DNA of 64,000 nt from Oscillospiraceae bacterium (GTDB lineage Bacteria > Bacillota > Clostridia > Oscillospirales > Ruminococcaceae), in the NCBI GenBank assembly GCA_018110825.1, contig JAGBCL010000105.1:1-64000 (forward strand). Direction: 5' to 3'. The notes under the pieces were generated by a model. The model worked only from the letters and a program-made list of their open reading frames with translations, did not search any database and was not told where the DNA came from. The position numbers were made by a program, and so were the translations under genes. Shown here piece after piece: positions 13,437-22,003 of the stretch. The stretch's first letter is position 1. Each line of letters begins with the position of its first letter.

Positions 13437-13457
13437 AACTTAAACGAAGACAAACAC

Positions 13458-13655
13458 TCACACTCGTGGGTGTTCTGTTATTCCGTCAACATAGATGACT
13501 GATAGTATTTCTTCGATAATATCAAGTTGCTCATAAGACAGGCAATTTGCTGTGTCAGCACCGCCGCACCAAAAGTGAAAGTTTCTTGGGCTTGTTTCGC
13601 TATGTATAATTGTATTATCCTCATTAATGTACAAAAAAACGTGAGCTTTATCGGC
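13458..13655 (-). pseudogene. Remnant of a protein gene (C-terminal 65 codons)
   Basis: A minus-strand frame with 65 codons between two stops reads like ordinary protein (for example INEDNTIIHSETSPRNFHFW and LSYEQLDIIEEILSVIYVDG) but has no ATG, GTG or ribosome binding site, and its upstream end runs into a terminator hairpin. I read it as the 3' end of a gene whose front was lost. The family is not recognised. This gap between the ATPase gene and the acidic lipoprotein gene otherwise holds only the tRNA-like fragment. Confidence 0.4.
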
Positions 13656-13666
13656 TCACGTTTTTA
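13634..13666. terminator. Bidirectional terminator
   Basis: AAAAACGTGAGC pairs with GCTCACGTTTTT around a short loop, with A and T runs on both sides. It ends the minus-strand lipoprotein gene and can also stop plus-strand transcription. Confidence 0.85.
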
Positions 13667-13681
13667 TTATTATTGAATTGC

Positions 13682-15109
13682 TTATCTGATTTCGAATGGG
13701 TTGATAAGTGTGTCAGGGTCTGTAACATCTGCGAACATGTAGTATCCGTCAGCTGTTTCAACGATAACCTTCTTTGATGCAACATCAAAGTTAACGATGT
13801 CATATGTATCATCAGACCATCTGATTTCACCTGTTTCGAGGTTAATGATTGCACCTGTGTTGAGTGTAACAATATAATTATTATCCAATATATAGCTGGA
13901 GTTGAAGTTATATTCAAGCTTAACAGGTTCAAAGTATGTGCTTCCGTCAGGCTTGATAGCGGCAAGATATGTTGTACCTGCAGGGTTAGTTACGCTCATA
14001 AAGAGCATATCGCTTGTTGCCTGAATGAGATATGGGTTATCATATGCTGAAACATCAAATGTTGTAATGTTATAGTCCTTGTCACAAACATATGCAGTTG
14101 TATCCTTCAGACCTCTTCTGTAGCCAAGGTCATTTACATAATCATTTAAATATCCTTCAGAAATAGGAGTTGATGTTCCTGCAGAAATGCTGTACTTGTA
14201 AATATTGCTGTAATCCATATAGTACAGATAGTTATCGTCAGCACCGATAACGTTATTTTTGTAAAGGTATACTTCGCTTGAAGATGTATTCTTTACCTTA
14301 TCATCAGAGAATGAATATACAGTATCTACATAATAGCTGTTAAGTTCTGTAACAAGAGTATCCGAACCGCAGAGAGTGAACAAATATGAAAGGTCATTTA
14401 TTGTTCTGTCAGCAAGCTGTGAGCAGATAGCATAGTCAGAAGAAAGAGGATATACCCATTCGCCGTCGCCGTTTACAACACCGAGGGAAACTGTATTTCC
14501 TGAGAAGCTTTCTTCAACCTTACCGAAGAGAATAACTTCCTTGTTGCGTGCAAGGCATGTTGCACCCTGAGTATCTAAAGGCTTACCTGTTGAAAGGTTG
14601 ATGAACATGCTGTTTACATAAGCAATATTTCCTGTTGCATCGTCAGCATCAAGAGAAATAGAGCCGTTTGTTTCTTCTGTATCATATTCAACAAGGGTAT
14701 TTTCAGCCATGTTGTAGAGGTAATACTTGTCATTTGAAGTTCTGATAGAAGCCCAGCCTGTCTGTGATGTACCGTAAATGCGGTTGATAAGAGGGAGTTC
14801 TTCTTCAGGCTCTGCAGTAGTTGTAGCTTCAGTCTTTTCTTCTCTGTCCTCTCTGTCTTCTCTTACTGTTGTTTCAGCTTTCTTTCTGTCATCGTCATTG
14901 TCTTTCTTGTCTTCGTCTTCATCTTCATCTTCATCTCTATCCCTGTTGAAGATGTTATCTCTGTCTCTGTCATCGTCATCTTCGACAGCAGTGATTCTTA
15001 CATCGTCATCATCATCGTCATCATCATCTCTGTCGTTGTCGCTGCCGCAGGCAACCATGCTGAGCATAAGTGCCGCCATAAGTGCCATACTTACGAGTTT
15101 TTTCATCAT
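13682..15109 (-). CDS. Lipoprotein with long acidic low-complexity linker and propeller-like domain
   Basis: A 475-residue surface lipoprotein. The signal ends in MVAC with the acylated cysteine at residue 21. Residues about 23-110 are a tract of Asp, Glu, Arg and Lys, including a run of nine Asp, forming a charged linker of about 90 residues. From about 110 on, the protein has recurring strands of the type seen in beta-propeller or PQQ-like repeats (GWASIRTSNDKYYLYNMAE; NNVIGADDNYLYYMDYSN), suggesting a binding or sensing domain outside the cell. The start follows GGAGAT. It is a single-gene unit with its own promoter and terminator. A serine-rich frame on the opposite strand of the acidic tract is a mirror artefact. 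Confidence 0.85.
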   Translation of the reverse strand: MMKKLVSMALMAALMLSMVACGSDNDRDDDDDDDDDVRITAVEDDDDRDRDNIFNRDRDEDEDEDEDKKDNDDDRKKAETTVREDREDREEKTEATTTAEPEEELPLINRIYGTSQTGWASIRTSNDKYYLYNMAENTLVEYDTEETNGSISLDADDATGNIAYVNSMFINLSTGKPLDTQGATCLARNKEVILFGKVEESFSGNTVSLGVVNGDGEWVYPLSSDYAICSQLADRTINDLSYLFTLCGSDTLVTELNSYYVDTVYSFSDDKVKNTSSSEVYLYKNNVIGADDNYLYYMDYSNIYKYSISAGTSTPISEGYLNDYVNDLGYRRGLKDTTAYVCDKDYNITTFDVSAYDNPYLIQATSDMLFMSVTNPAGTTYLAAIKPDGSTYFEPVKLEYNFNSSYILDNNYIVTLNTGAIINLETGEIRWSDDTYDIVNFDVASKKVIVETADGYYMFADVTDPDTLINPFEIR

Positions 15110-15181
15110 AGCAGTTATCTCCTTAAAGTTTAATTCAGTTTGTCAATTCACACTGTACAATTTTTACAAACTTTATTAACA

Positions 15182-15210
15182 AGTATACCACAATTATTTT
15201 ACCTGTTCAA
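15182..15210 (-). promoter_or_regulatory. Promoter of the acidic lipoprotein gene
   Basis: Minus strand TTGAAC and TATACT with a 17-base spacer, about 75 bases before the start codon. Confidence 0.6.
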
Positions 15211-15275
15211 TAGCAATTTTAGCCAAAAGGCAGTTTCAGAACAAAGGCGGTAGTTTTGCATTATGCATATTTCGG

Positions 15276-15312
15276 CAAAAAAAGGTGCACCGTAGATTTA
15301 CACGGTGCACCT
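15276..15312 (-). terminator. Terminator of the chemoreceptor gene
   Basis: AGGTGCACCGT and ACGGTGCACCT (15283-15312) form an 11-bp stem. On the minus strand it is followed by a run of seven T. Confidence 0.85.
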
Positions 15313-15321
15313 GAGAGTCTG

Positions 15322-17259
15322 TTATGTACGGAAGATAGAAATCTTGTCGCGGAGGGTGATTGCCTGGGAATTGAGCTGCTCGCAGCTTGCGGCACTTTCC
15401 TCGGCGGTTGCGGAGTTTTCCTGAACAACCTCGGAGATTTCGTCGATGCCGGACTTGACCTGCTGAACAGCCTCGGACTGCCTGATGGTCTGCTGTGCAA
15501 TACCTTCGATAAGCTCGTTGGTTTCGGTTGTGATTTCGATAACCTTTTCCATTGTTTCAGCTGTTGTATGGGCAATTTCAGCACCGTTGTTAACTGCCTC
15601 GATACAAGTGGAGATAAGGTTGGAGGTTGTCTGTGCAGCCTCTGCGGACATTGTTGCAAGGCTTCTTACCTCGTCGGCAACAACTGCAAAGCCCTTGCCT
15701 GCTTCACCTGCTCTTGCAGCTTCAACAGCAGCATTGAGGGCGAGGATGTTTGTCTGGAATGCGATATCCTCGATAGTCTGGATAATGTTGTTGATTTCGG
15801 AAGCGCTTGTTTCGATATTGTTCATTGCCTGAATCATTTCGGCAATCTGTTCGTTCTGGTCGTTTACCATTCTGAGAGAGGACTCGGAAAGTTCCTTTGC
15901 CTTTTCGGTGTTCTGTGCATTGAGAGCAATCTGGTCGGTAATTTCCGCAACGGAAGCGGAAAGTTCCTCGGAAGCGGCAGCCTGACGGGTTGTACCCTCG
16001 GCAAGTGTTTCCGCGCCGCTGGAAATCTGTTCGGAACCGCTGTAAACCTCGTCTGCGGAGATGTTGATGCTTTCGATTACGTCGCTCATCTTTTCACGGA
16101 GTTCCTGAGCGGCTTCACCGATTCGTACAAAGTCACCAACATAGTTGATATCTGATTCATAGCCGAAGTCGCCCTGGGACATGTGGTCCATACGCTCGGA
16201 AATATCACCGATGTAGGTGTTAAGCTCGGAGATAGCGCTTTCAAGGGCATGAGCAAGTTCGCCGATTTCGTCATTTCTGAGCTTCTGTGTGATGCCCGGA
16301 TTTGCACGGAGGTTACCGTGTTCCATTTCAACAGCCATATCCTTGACCATAACAACAGGAGCAGCGATATGCTTCTGAACATAGATGAGAACGAACACAG
16401 CTGAAGCTACAAGGCATACAGCTGCAACGATTATGCCGAGGATTATAGCGGAGTTACGGTTATGAACCATTGTTGCTGTAGGAGTACCGGTGAAGTATGC
16501 ACCCTTGATGATACCCAATTCGTCATAGATAGGGGTATATGTAGTCATATATTCTTCGCCGAAAAGCTCGGTAATCTGCTGATATACTTCGCCGTTTTTA
16601 ATAACCTTTTCGTATATTTCGCCGAGCATTGTTGTTCCGACAACTCTTTCGCCTGATTCGTCGGTAATAGTTGTGGAAATACGGGTAGCCATACTGTTAC
16701 CGTCATAGAAAATAGTAGCCTGACTTCCTGTCTGTTCCTTAACGCTGTCAACTGCGTCAAAATCGCTGTAGGAATAACCTACAATAATTGTAATCTTATC
16801 AACCTTTTCTACGCTTCGGTAATAGAGGTAAAGCGCAGAGTCCGAGGCAAGTCCGTTCTTGGTTGCACCCAGAGCTTCCATGATACCTTCAGCAGAAAGG
16901 TTGCAGTTTTCGGTTTGCATGGAAATGATGCCGTCACTGTTTACGAAAACGCCGAACATACCTGCGGATTTTTCGATACTGTTCCAGGTATCGGTCATAA
17001 GTGCTTCGTCCTTAGCGTCGATAGCGGCAACGAAGTCGCTGTCATCGGAAAGAACCTTTGCAATCATAGCGGCTTCTTCACCGTTGACTTTCATATTATG
17101 CTGAAGCACGTTTGTAGCCATCTGTGCGTTTTCGGCAAGATTCTTTGTTTCGATATGTGTAAACAAAACACTGAATGCAATTGTTATTGCAGCAGCAAGC
17201 ACTAACATCAACGGGTTGATGACCATGAGGATTGATTTACCTAATTTTGACAATTTCAT
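15322..17259 (-). CDS. Methyl-accepting chemotaxis protein
   Basis: A 645-residue transmembrane chemoreceptor. TM1 is near residues 9-31, followed by an extracellular sensor of about 235 residues with a Cache-like pattern, TM2 near 268-293, a HAMP domain, and a long cytoplasmic helical signalling domain. The highly conserved hairpin tip is intact near residues 490-530 ([19 protein letters not shown], then [15 protein letters not shown]), so it should contact CheA/CheW. The start follows AAAGGA. No chemotaxis or flagellar genes are nearby, so its ligand and partner array cannot be told from context. Confidence 0.95.
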   Translation of the reverse strand: MKLSKLGKSILMVINPLMLVLAAAITIAFSVLFTHIETKNLAENAQMATNVLQHNMKVNGEEAAMIAKVLSDDSDFVAAIDAKDEALMTDTWNSIEKSAGMFGVFVNSDGIISMQTENCNLSAEGIMEALGATKNGLASDSALYLYYRSVEKVDKITIIVGYSYSDFDAVDSVKEQTGSQATIFYDGNSMATRISTTITDESGERVVGTTMLGEIYEKVIKNGEVYQQITELFGEEYMTTYTPIYDELGIIKGAYFTGTPTATMVHNRNSAIILGIIVAAVCLVASAVFVLIYVQKHIAAPVVMVKDMAVEMEHGNLRANPGITQKLRNDEIGELAHALESAISELNTYIGDISERMDHMSQGDFGYESDINYVGDFVRIGEAAQELREKMSDVIESINISADEVYSGSEQISSGAETLAEGTTRQAAASEELSASVAEITDQIALNAQNTEKAKELSESSLRMVNDQNEQIAEMIQAMNNIETSASEINNIIQTIEDIAFQTNILALNAAVEAARAGEAGKGFAVVADEVRSLATMSAEAAQTTSNLISTCIEAVNNGAEIAHTTAETMEKVIEITTETNELIEGIAQQTIRQSEAVQQVKSGIDEISEVVQENSATAEESAASCEQLNSQAITLRDKISIFRT

Positions 17260-17303
17260 AAAAACAGTCCTTTCGAAAGTGTCGATAAAGTGTACTTTAT
17301 TTA

Positions 17304-17332
17304 ATTTTACGCTTTTTTTACATATTTGTCAA
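17304..17332 (-). promoter_or_regulatory. Promoter of the chemoreceptor gene
   Basis: Minus strand TTGACA and TAAAAT with a 17-base spacer, 45 bases before the start codon. Confidence 0.65.
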
Positions 17333-17371
17333 GGGGACATTTGAATTATCTGCACAATCGGGCACAAATTT

Positions 17372-18082
17372 TTATGTTAATTTATCAGCACTTTGCACAA
17401 CCGCCTGCTTCAGTTCACGTTTTTTCCAGCTTATGAAGCCGTAAATGTCATTGGCAAGGAACATCAGAAAGCATGCAATCATCGGCAGGTAGGCGATGTT
17501 GTCCAACGAAGCCAGCACCCACAGAATGATGAGTACCACGTCATTTGCGGCATAGGCAAGGGCATAATAGGGGTTGCGGAAAAGCATAAGATAAGAAGCA
17601 AGGAAGCTTGTTACGATTGAAATTATGCTGACGACGAGATTCGGTGTGTCGAGAATTGCCAGTATGTATCCGAAAACAGCTGTGACGGCAATGCAAAGCA
17701 AAGTCATAACTGCCGCATTTCTGCGGGTAAGCTTGCTTATCTTCACGGTGTTCTTTTCCTCTGCACTGGGATTTTTCAGCCATGTTACGATTGAGAAAAC
17801 GGCGATAGGTGCGGTCATTCCCACATAGGTAATCATTTCCCCGTAGTAGTGGAAGCTGTAGGAAGTGATTGCATAAAGCACACTGAAAACAACGGTAAGG
17901 ATTTGTCCCCACACGTCGCCTCGTGCAACAAAGATAAGGGCGGTTACGCCGATAAGGGTTGCGGAAATGGTTACGGGGTCGGTTTTGCCCGCAAGGATAT
18001 TTGACACTGCAACAACAATCAGTGAAATTATCCACAGGCACCATTCACGTTTTTTGAGTCCTTTAAAAGGGTTGTGAAGCAT
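17372..18082 (-). CDS. PnuC-like nicotinamide riboside/mononucleotide transporter
   Basis: A 236-residue membrane protein with about seven hydrophobic segments and the PnuC pattern (the stretch GDVWGQILTVVFSVLYAI and the C-terminal NDIYGFISWKKRE, whose W-x-K end is typical). PnuC proteins take up nicotinamide riboside or mononucleotide for NAD salvage by facilitated diffusion. A hydrophilic loop near the middle (NPSAEEKNTVKISKLTRRN) is cytoplasmic by charge. The start follows GGAGG at 8 bases. The Shine-Dalgarno sits immediately after the T-run of a strong hairpin, leaving no room for a promoter in between, so expression must come from read-through or attenuation. Confidence 0.85.
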   Translation of the reverse strand: MLHNPFKGLKKREWCLWIISLIVVAVSNILAGKTDPVTISATLIGVTALIFVARGDVWGQILTVVFSVLYAITSYSFHYYGEMITYVGMTAPIAVFSIVTWLKNPSAEEKNTVKISKLTRRNAAVMTLLCIAVTAVFGYILAILDTPNLVVSIISIVTSFLASYLMLFRNPYYALAYAANDVVLIILWVLASLDNIAYLPMIACFLMFLANDIYGFISWKKRELKQAVVQSADKLT

Positions 18083-18096
18083 AATAATTCCTCCTT

Positions 18097-18149
18097 AAAA
18101 AAATAGCACCCGCACACATCTTCAAAGACCTAACGATGTGTGCAAGTGC
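18097..18149 (-). terminator. Terminator or attenuator hairpin in the pnuC-like leader
   Basis: On the minus strand GCACTTGCACACATC pairs with GATGTGTGCGGGTGC (15 bp, with two G-U pairs that exist only in the minus-strand RNA) and is followed by seven T and then the gene's ribosome binding site. It may just end the helicase transcript, or be a regulated attenuator of the transporter gene. Confidence 0.65.
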
Positions 18150-18150
18150 C

Positions 18151-18212
18151 CGGTGGCAAAAACAAACGCAAGCGTTTGTTTACGGGTTTTTGCTTCGCAA
18201 AAACGCCGTAGT
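18151..18212. repeat. Hairpin pair, fragment of the dispersed hairpin-array family
   Basis: AACAAACGC/GCGTTTGTT and GTTTTTGC/GCAAAAAC form two tight hairpins. The first resembles the CCAAACGC/GCGTTTGG hairpin of the copy at 51.55 kb, so this looks like a small piece of that repeat family lying between the helicase and the pnuC-like gene. Confidence 0.5.
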
Positions 18213-18248
18213 TTTTTTAACGCTTGACGAAATATTAAATTGCAGGGG

Positions 18249-19982
18249 TTATTGATATCTCTTGCTGTTTCTTCTTCCTGCGGTTTTGGTATTGTTTCCG
18301 TGATGGTGAGGACGCTTGCGGCTGTCACGTTTCTTTTCAAGGCTGCGGTAATCCTTCTGTCTGCCTCCGTCCTTATCCTTGCCGCCTCTGCCCTCGTAAA
18401 GCTTGATTTTTATTTTCTGTCCGTTGATTTTTGTTCCCGTCATTGTTTCGATAACGTGGTCCTTGTCAGCCTCGGGAATTTCAACGGTTGTAAATCTGTC
18501 ATAAATATCAATCTTGCCGAAGTTCTTACCGGGCATACCCGTTGCATCAACAAGTGCACCAAGCACAAAATTCGGAGCAATCTTATTCTGTCTGCCGAGG
18601 GAAATCTCAATCTTGACGCTTCCGCCGCTTTCCTTGCCCTTTCGACCCTTTTCGGTACGCATAACGGGCTTGATGAATTCGGGCACGTTCTTTGTTTCCG
18701 CGGAAATCTTCATTCCGAGAAGTGCCGCCGCAAGCATATCAGCGGTAAAGCCTTCCGCTTCAAGAGCCTTGACCTGCTCCGCATATTCGGCGTACTTGCC
18801 CGACATAACCGTGCTCTTGATGATGTTCAGCACGTTGGTTGTCTTTGCCGCAACGATTTCCTCACGTGTAGGCAAATCCTTGCGCTGAATGAAAGCCTTG
18901 ATATATTTTGCAATTTCCATCAGCTCGGTAACCTGACGTCTGCCGCTTGCAATGGTGTACGCAACACCTGTCTTGCCTGCACGTCCTGTTCTTCCGATAC
19001 GGTGAATGTAATATTCGTTGTCCTGCGGAATATCGTAGTTGAACACAGCGTCAACGTCGTCAACGTCAATACCTCTCGCCGCAACGTCTGTAGCAATAAG
19101 AATGTTCAGCCTGCCGCTTTTGAATGCGTTAAGCACTTGTGTACGGCTCTGCTGCTTCATATCGCCGTGGAGACCTGCCGCCTTGAAGCCCTTTGAAACA
19201 AGCTGCTCGGTAAGCTCATCAACCATACGCTTTGTGTTGCAGAAAACCATAGAAAGCTTCGGCTCGTAAGCAAGAAGCAAGGTCTGCAAAGCGTCTGTCT
19301 TTCTGCCCATAGGAACTTCAAAGAAGAACTGCTCAACGCTGTCAACGGTACGGGATTTCTGCTCGACACCAACCACAACGGGGTCACGCTGATACTGCTC
19401 GGTGATTGCCATAATCGGCTCAGGCATTGTTGCACTGAAAAGCACGGTCTGACGGTTTTCAGGAACATATCCGAGGATAAGCTCAATATCCTCACGGAAG
19501 CCCATGTTCAGCATTTCGTCAGCCTCGTCAAGAATAATAGTTGTAAGATTGTCAAGCTTGAGAGTCTTACGGTTGATGTGGTCCATAACACGTCCCGGAG
19601 TACCAACAACAATGTTTACGCCACGCTTCAGACGCATAATCTGACGCTCGATGTCAGCACCGCCGTATACAGCACAAGTGCGTACCCATGGCATGTGTGC
19701 CGCAAATTTGTCAAGCTCGTCGCAAGCCTGCATAGCAAGCTCACGGGTAGGACAGAGGATAAGCACACGGACGGTATTTCTGTCATTCTTGCCAATCATA
19801 GTTACGGCAGGAATACCGAAAGCGGCAGTTTTGCCCGTGCCTGTGTGGGAGCGGCCAATAACATCCTTGCCTTCGAGAAGGAGAGGGATAGTTTTCGCCT
19901 GAATTTCAGTAGCTTCTTCGAAACCAATTTCGTCAACAGCCCTGATGATTTCCTCGGGGAGACCGAGTTCACTGAATAACAT
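18249..19982 (-). CDS. DEAD-box ATP-dependent RNA helicase
   Basis: A 577-residue helicase of the CshA/DeaD type, acting on structured RNA in ribosome assembly, mRNA decay or cold adaptation. All core motifs are present: Q motif region near 20-30, Walker A SHTGTGKT (45-52), PTRELA, GTPGR, DEAD (152-155), SAT, and in the second RecA domain IATDVAARGIDV and HRIGRTGRAG. Residues about 475-545 form the DbpA-type RNA-recognition domain, and the tail is basic (GGKDKDGGRQKDYRSLEKKR). The start at 19982 follows AAGGAA; a longer frame upstream lacks a ribosome binding site. Confidence 0.95.
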   Translation of the reverse strand: MLFSELGLPEEIIRAVDEIGFEEATEIQAKTIPLLLEGKDVIGRSHTGTGKTAAFGIPAVTMIGKNDRNTVRVLILCPTRELAMQACDELDKFAAHMPWVRTCAVYGGADIERQIMRLKRGVNIVVGTPGRVMDHINRKTLKLDNLTTIILDEADEMLNMGFREDIELILGYVPENRQTVLFSATMPEPIMAITEQYQRDPVVVGVEQKSRTVDSVEQFFFEVPMGRKTDALQTLLLAYEPKLSMVFCNTKRMVDELTEQLVSKGFKAAGLHGDMKQQSRTQVLNAFKSGRLNILIATDVAARGIDVDDVDAVFNYDIPQDNEYYIHRIGRTGRAGKTGVAYTIASGRRQVTELMEIAKYIKAFIQRKDLPTREEIVAAKTTNVLNIIKSTVMSGKYAEYAEQVKALEAEGFTADMLAAALLGMKISAETKNVPEFIKPVMRTEKGRKGKESGGSVKIEISLGRQNKIAPNFVLGALVDATGMPGKNFGKIDIYDRFTTVEIPEADKDHVIETMTGTKINGQKIKIKLYEGRGGKDKDGGRQKDYRSLEKKRDSRKRPHHHGNNTKTAGRRNSKRYQ

Positions 19983-20043
19983 AATATATAAATTCCTTTC
20001 AAGGTTAAAATAAAACAATCCATGTTTTCAAACACAGAAATTC

Positions 20044-20072
20044 ATTATAGCACAACAAAATAGCTTTGTCAA
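20044..20072 (-). promoter_or_regulatory. Promoter of the DEAD-box helicase gene
   Basis: Minus strand TTGACA and TATAAT, 17-base spacer, about 60 bases before the start codon. Confidence 0.75.
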
Positions 20073-20105
20073 TCGAAAGATGTCCCTATTTTTATTTTAC
20101 AACGA

Positions 20106-20134
20106 TTGAAAAATATGTTATACTATTATAAATT
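20106..20134 (+). promoter_or_regulatory. Possible promoter upstream of sbcD
   Basis: TTGAAA and TAAATT with a 17-base spacer. It lies on the far side of the hairpin-array repeat from sbcD, so transcripts would have a leader of about 550 bases made of hairpins. Confidence 0.35.
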
Positions 20135-20675
20135 ATAATTTAGCGTACGATTTGTTGCAGTGTTAGCAACGCGACTATGGGATTCCAAAGGGAGCGGTGC
20201 TCCCTTTGGTGGGGTTTTTAGGGGCAACGCCCCTAAATCGCCGCTCGCAAGCGGCGAAATACCCCTTTTCGTTCAAAACGGAGAATGGGGTGAGAAATGC
20301 GACAGCATTTCGAGGGGAAGCGACCAAGAACGCTTCCCCTTGTATGGTTTACTGCTATACTTTCCTTCCAAACGTTCCAGTGGAACGTTTGGGACGTAAT
20401 TTTACTTTGAACGCTAAAGAATAGCAGTGGCTTACGCCACTGTTAGGAAATTTCTTTCTTGCAGAAATTTCCTCTTTTGAAGCTGTCGCTTCAAAATTCA
20501 CCTTTTAGATGCGCTTCTAAGGCGGCACTGCGGTGCCAAGCAGGTATTTCGTCGCCTGCGGGCGACGACAATGGGGCGTTGCCCCCTTGACCCCTACCAC
20601 CTTTGAAAAGGTGGACGAAACTTTTAACGTCGCTTCGCTAACACTGATAGTTATTGTTACACTAAATTATAATTT
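20130..20675. repeat. Hairpin-array element (full copy) flanked by AAATTATAATTT
   Basis: No gene lies in this 680-base gap. It is a string of about a dozen short perfect or near-perfect hairpins: for example CCAAAGGGAGC/GCTCCCTTTGG, AGGGGC/GCCCCT, CGCCGCT/AGCGGCG, GAAATGC/GCATTTC, AGGGGAAGCG/CGCTTCCCCT, CAGTGGC/GCCACTG, GGAAATTTCT/AGAAATTTCC and TTTTGAAGC/GCTTCAAAA. Near its ends lie inverted repeats CAGTGTTAGCaacGCGAC (20158-20175) and GTCGCttcGCTAACACTG (20629-20646), 16 of 18 matching. The 12-base palindrome AAATTATAATTT occurs at both borders (20130-20141 and 20664-20675), as a target duplication would. Related segments occur at 48.3 and 51.4 kb with stem-preserving changes. It looks like a non-autonomous mobile or structural RNA element; no protein is encoded. 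Confidence 0.75.
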
Positions 20676-20698
20676 ACTAAACCAAAGGAGTAATCAAC

Positions 20699-21835
20699 AT
20701 GAAAATCCTTCACACTTCTGACCTGCATTTCGGAATTTCTCTCTGCGGTGTTCCTTTGCTGAAATATCAGTGGGAATTCTGTGACTCGCTTTGCAGGCTG
20801 GTTTCGGATAATTCGATAGATGCTGTTATTGTGTCGGGGGACGTCTTTGACACAAACGTGGCTTCTGCTGATGCTATAAAATGCTGGAGCTATCTTGCTA
20901 CAAAGCTTTGCCTTGAAATGAAAACTCCTGTTGTAGTCTGTGCGGGCAACCATGACGGTGCGGCAAGGCTTGCTTCCTGTGCTGATTTGCTCAAGGCGGC
21001 GGGACTTCATATTTCAGGGACGCTTGAAGATGCGTTTGTGCCGATTAAAGTCGGAAACTGCGAAATCTATTCCCTCCCGTACTACAACACTGCTGATGCG
21101 GCGGCTGTGCTTGACTGCAAGGCTGACGCGGGGGCTGTTATGGCTGAGGTTGCAAAAAGAATTCTTGACGGTGCGGACAAGTCCAAAAAGCTGATTCTGT
21201 CGGCGCACTGCTTTGCGGCAGGGGGCAAGGCGGCTGAAAGCGATGTTTCGGCGCGTACTGCGGAGTCGGTAGGCGGTGCAGACCTTGTTCCGTGCTCTGC
21301 CTTTGAGGGATTTGATTATGTGGCACTGGGGCATTTGCACAGACCGCAGACCCTTTCTTTTCAGGGTACGATTATACGCTACAGCGGCACGCCTATGCCG
21401 TATTCATTCGGTGAGGCACAGCAGAACAAGACCGTTTCCGTTTTTGACACGGACAGCGGAACGGTTACAGAGCTTGAAGTTCCTCAGCCGTATAAACTCA
21501 GGAATATTGAGGGCACTTATGAGGAAGTTCTCAGAAACGGGGAAAGTGACCCTGACAGCGAAGATTTTGTCAAAATAAAAATTACCGATAAATATGCAGG
21601 CAATACTATTTTTTCACAATTGCGAAGGATTTATCCAAATCTGCTTATGTTTTCGGGGAAGCAGAGCCGTGCGGAATCGCAGTCGGGAATAACCGCTGCA
21701 GAAACTGCGGAGCTTGACCCCGGGGCACTGGCGGTAAAGTTTGCCGCAGACCATCTGGGACGAGAACTTGATGAGGACGAAATGAGATGGCTGGAAGAAG
21801 CTATCGCAGAAATTGATGGAGACGATAAATTATAA
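20699..21835 (+). CDS. sbcD: Nuclease SbcCD subunit D
   Basis: A 378-residue Mre11-type metallophosphoesterase, the nuclease half of SbcCD, which cuts DNA hairpins and protein-blocked ends. The metal-binding motifs are in order: TSDLHFG (residues 6-12), SGDVFDTN (about 48-55), AGNHDG (about 82-87), SAHCF, and ALGHLHRP. The C-terminal part (from about 280) is the capping and SbcC-contact region. The start follows AAAGGAG. Its last codons and stop lie in a copy of the palindrome AAATTATAATTT that borders the insert before sbcC. An enzyme that cuts cruciforms sits next to a large hairpin array, which is striking but may be chance. Confidence 0.95.
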   Translation: MKILHTSDLHFGISLCGVPLLKYQWEFCDSLCRLVSDNSIDAVIVSGDVFDTNVASADAIKCWSYLATKLCLEMKTPVVVCAGNHDGAARLASCADLLKAAGLHISGTLEDAFVPIKVGNCEIYSLPYYNTADAAAVLDCKADAGAVMAEVAKRILDGADKSKKLILSAHCFAAGGKAAESDVSARTAESVGGADLVPCSAFEGFDYVALGHLHRPQTLSFQGTIIRYSGTPMPYSFGEAQQNKTVSVFDTDSGTVTELEVPQPYKLRNIEGTYEEVLRNGESDPDSEDFVKIKITDKYAGNTIFSQLRRIYPNLLMFSGKQSRAESQSGITAAETAELDPGALAVKFAADHLGRELDEDEMRWLEEAIAEIDGDDKL

Positions 21836-21983
21836 TTTGTCTTAGCAAATGTGGAATTAGGAATGAGGAAAGTGAAATTATTGTGCCTGCCTTTGGCGGA
21901 CGATTTTTAAATTGTCGGCAAAGCCGACAACATTAATTCCTCATTTCACATTCCACTTTTCACATTCAGACAAATTATAATTT
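21827..21983. repeat. Small MITE-like insert between sbcD and sbcC
   Basis: About 133 bases (21839-21971) lie between two copies of AAATTATAATTT (21827-21838 and 21972-21983). The insert starts GTCT and ends AGAC, and its arms are imperfect inverted repeats rich in GTGGAATT/AATTCC-like words around a central TTGTCGGC/GCCGACAA hairpin. The left palindrome copy forms the end of sbcD. It probably split a formerly tight sbcD-sbcC pair. Confidence 0.6.
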
Positions 21984-22003
21984 ACCACACAAGGAGGTTT
22001 ACT

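Noticed and set aside
13315..13503. Plus-strand open stretch reading through the tRNA-like fragment (for example TSIQFPYGSPNLNEDK)
   Set aside because: No start codon or ribosome binding site, and it overlaps the minus-strand remnant and the tRNA-like piece; probably chance.
14778..15179. Serine-rich frame opposite the acidic lipoprotein
   Set aside because: The poly-Ser tract is the reverse complement of Asp/Glu codons; no ribosome binding site.
20142..20663. CRISPR array
   Set aside because: The hairpin units differ in length and sequence and there are no identical repeats with regular spacers, nor cas genes nearby.
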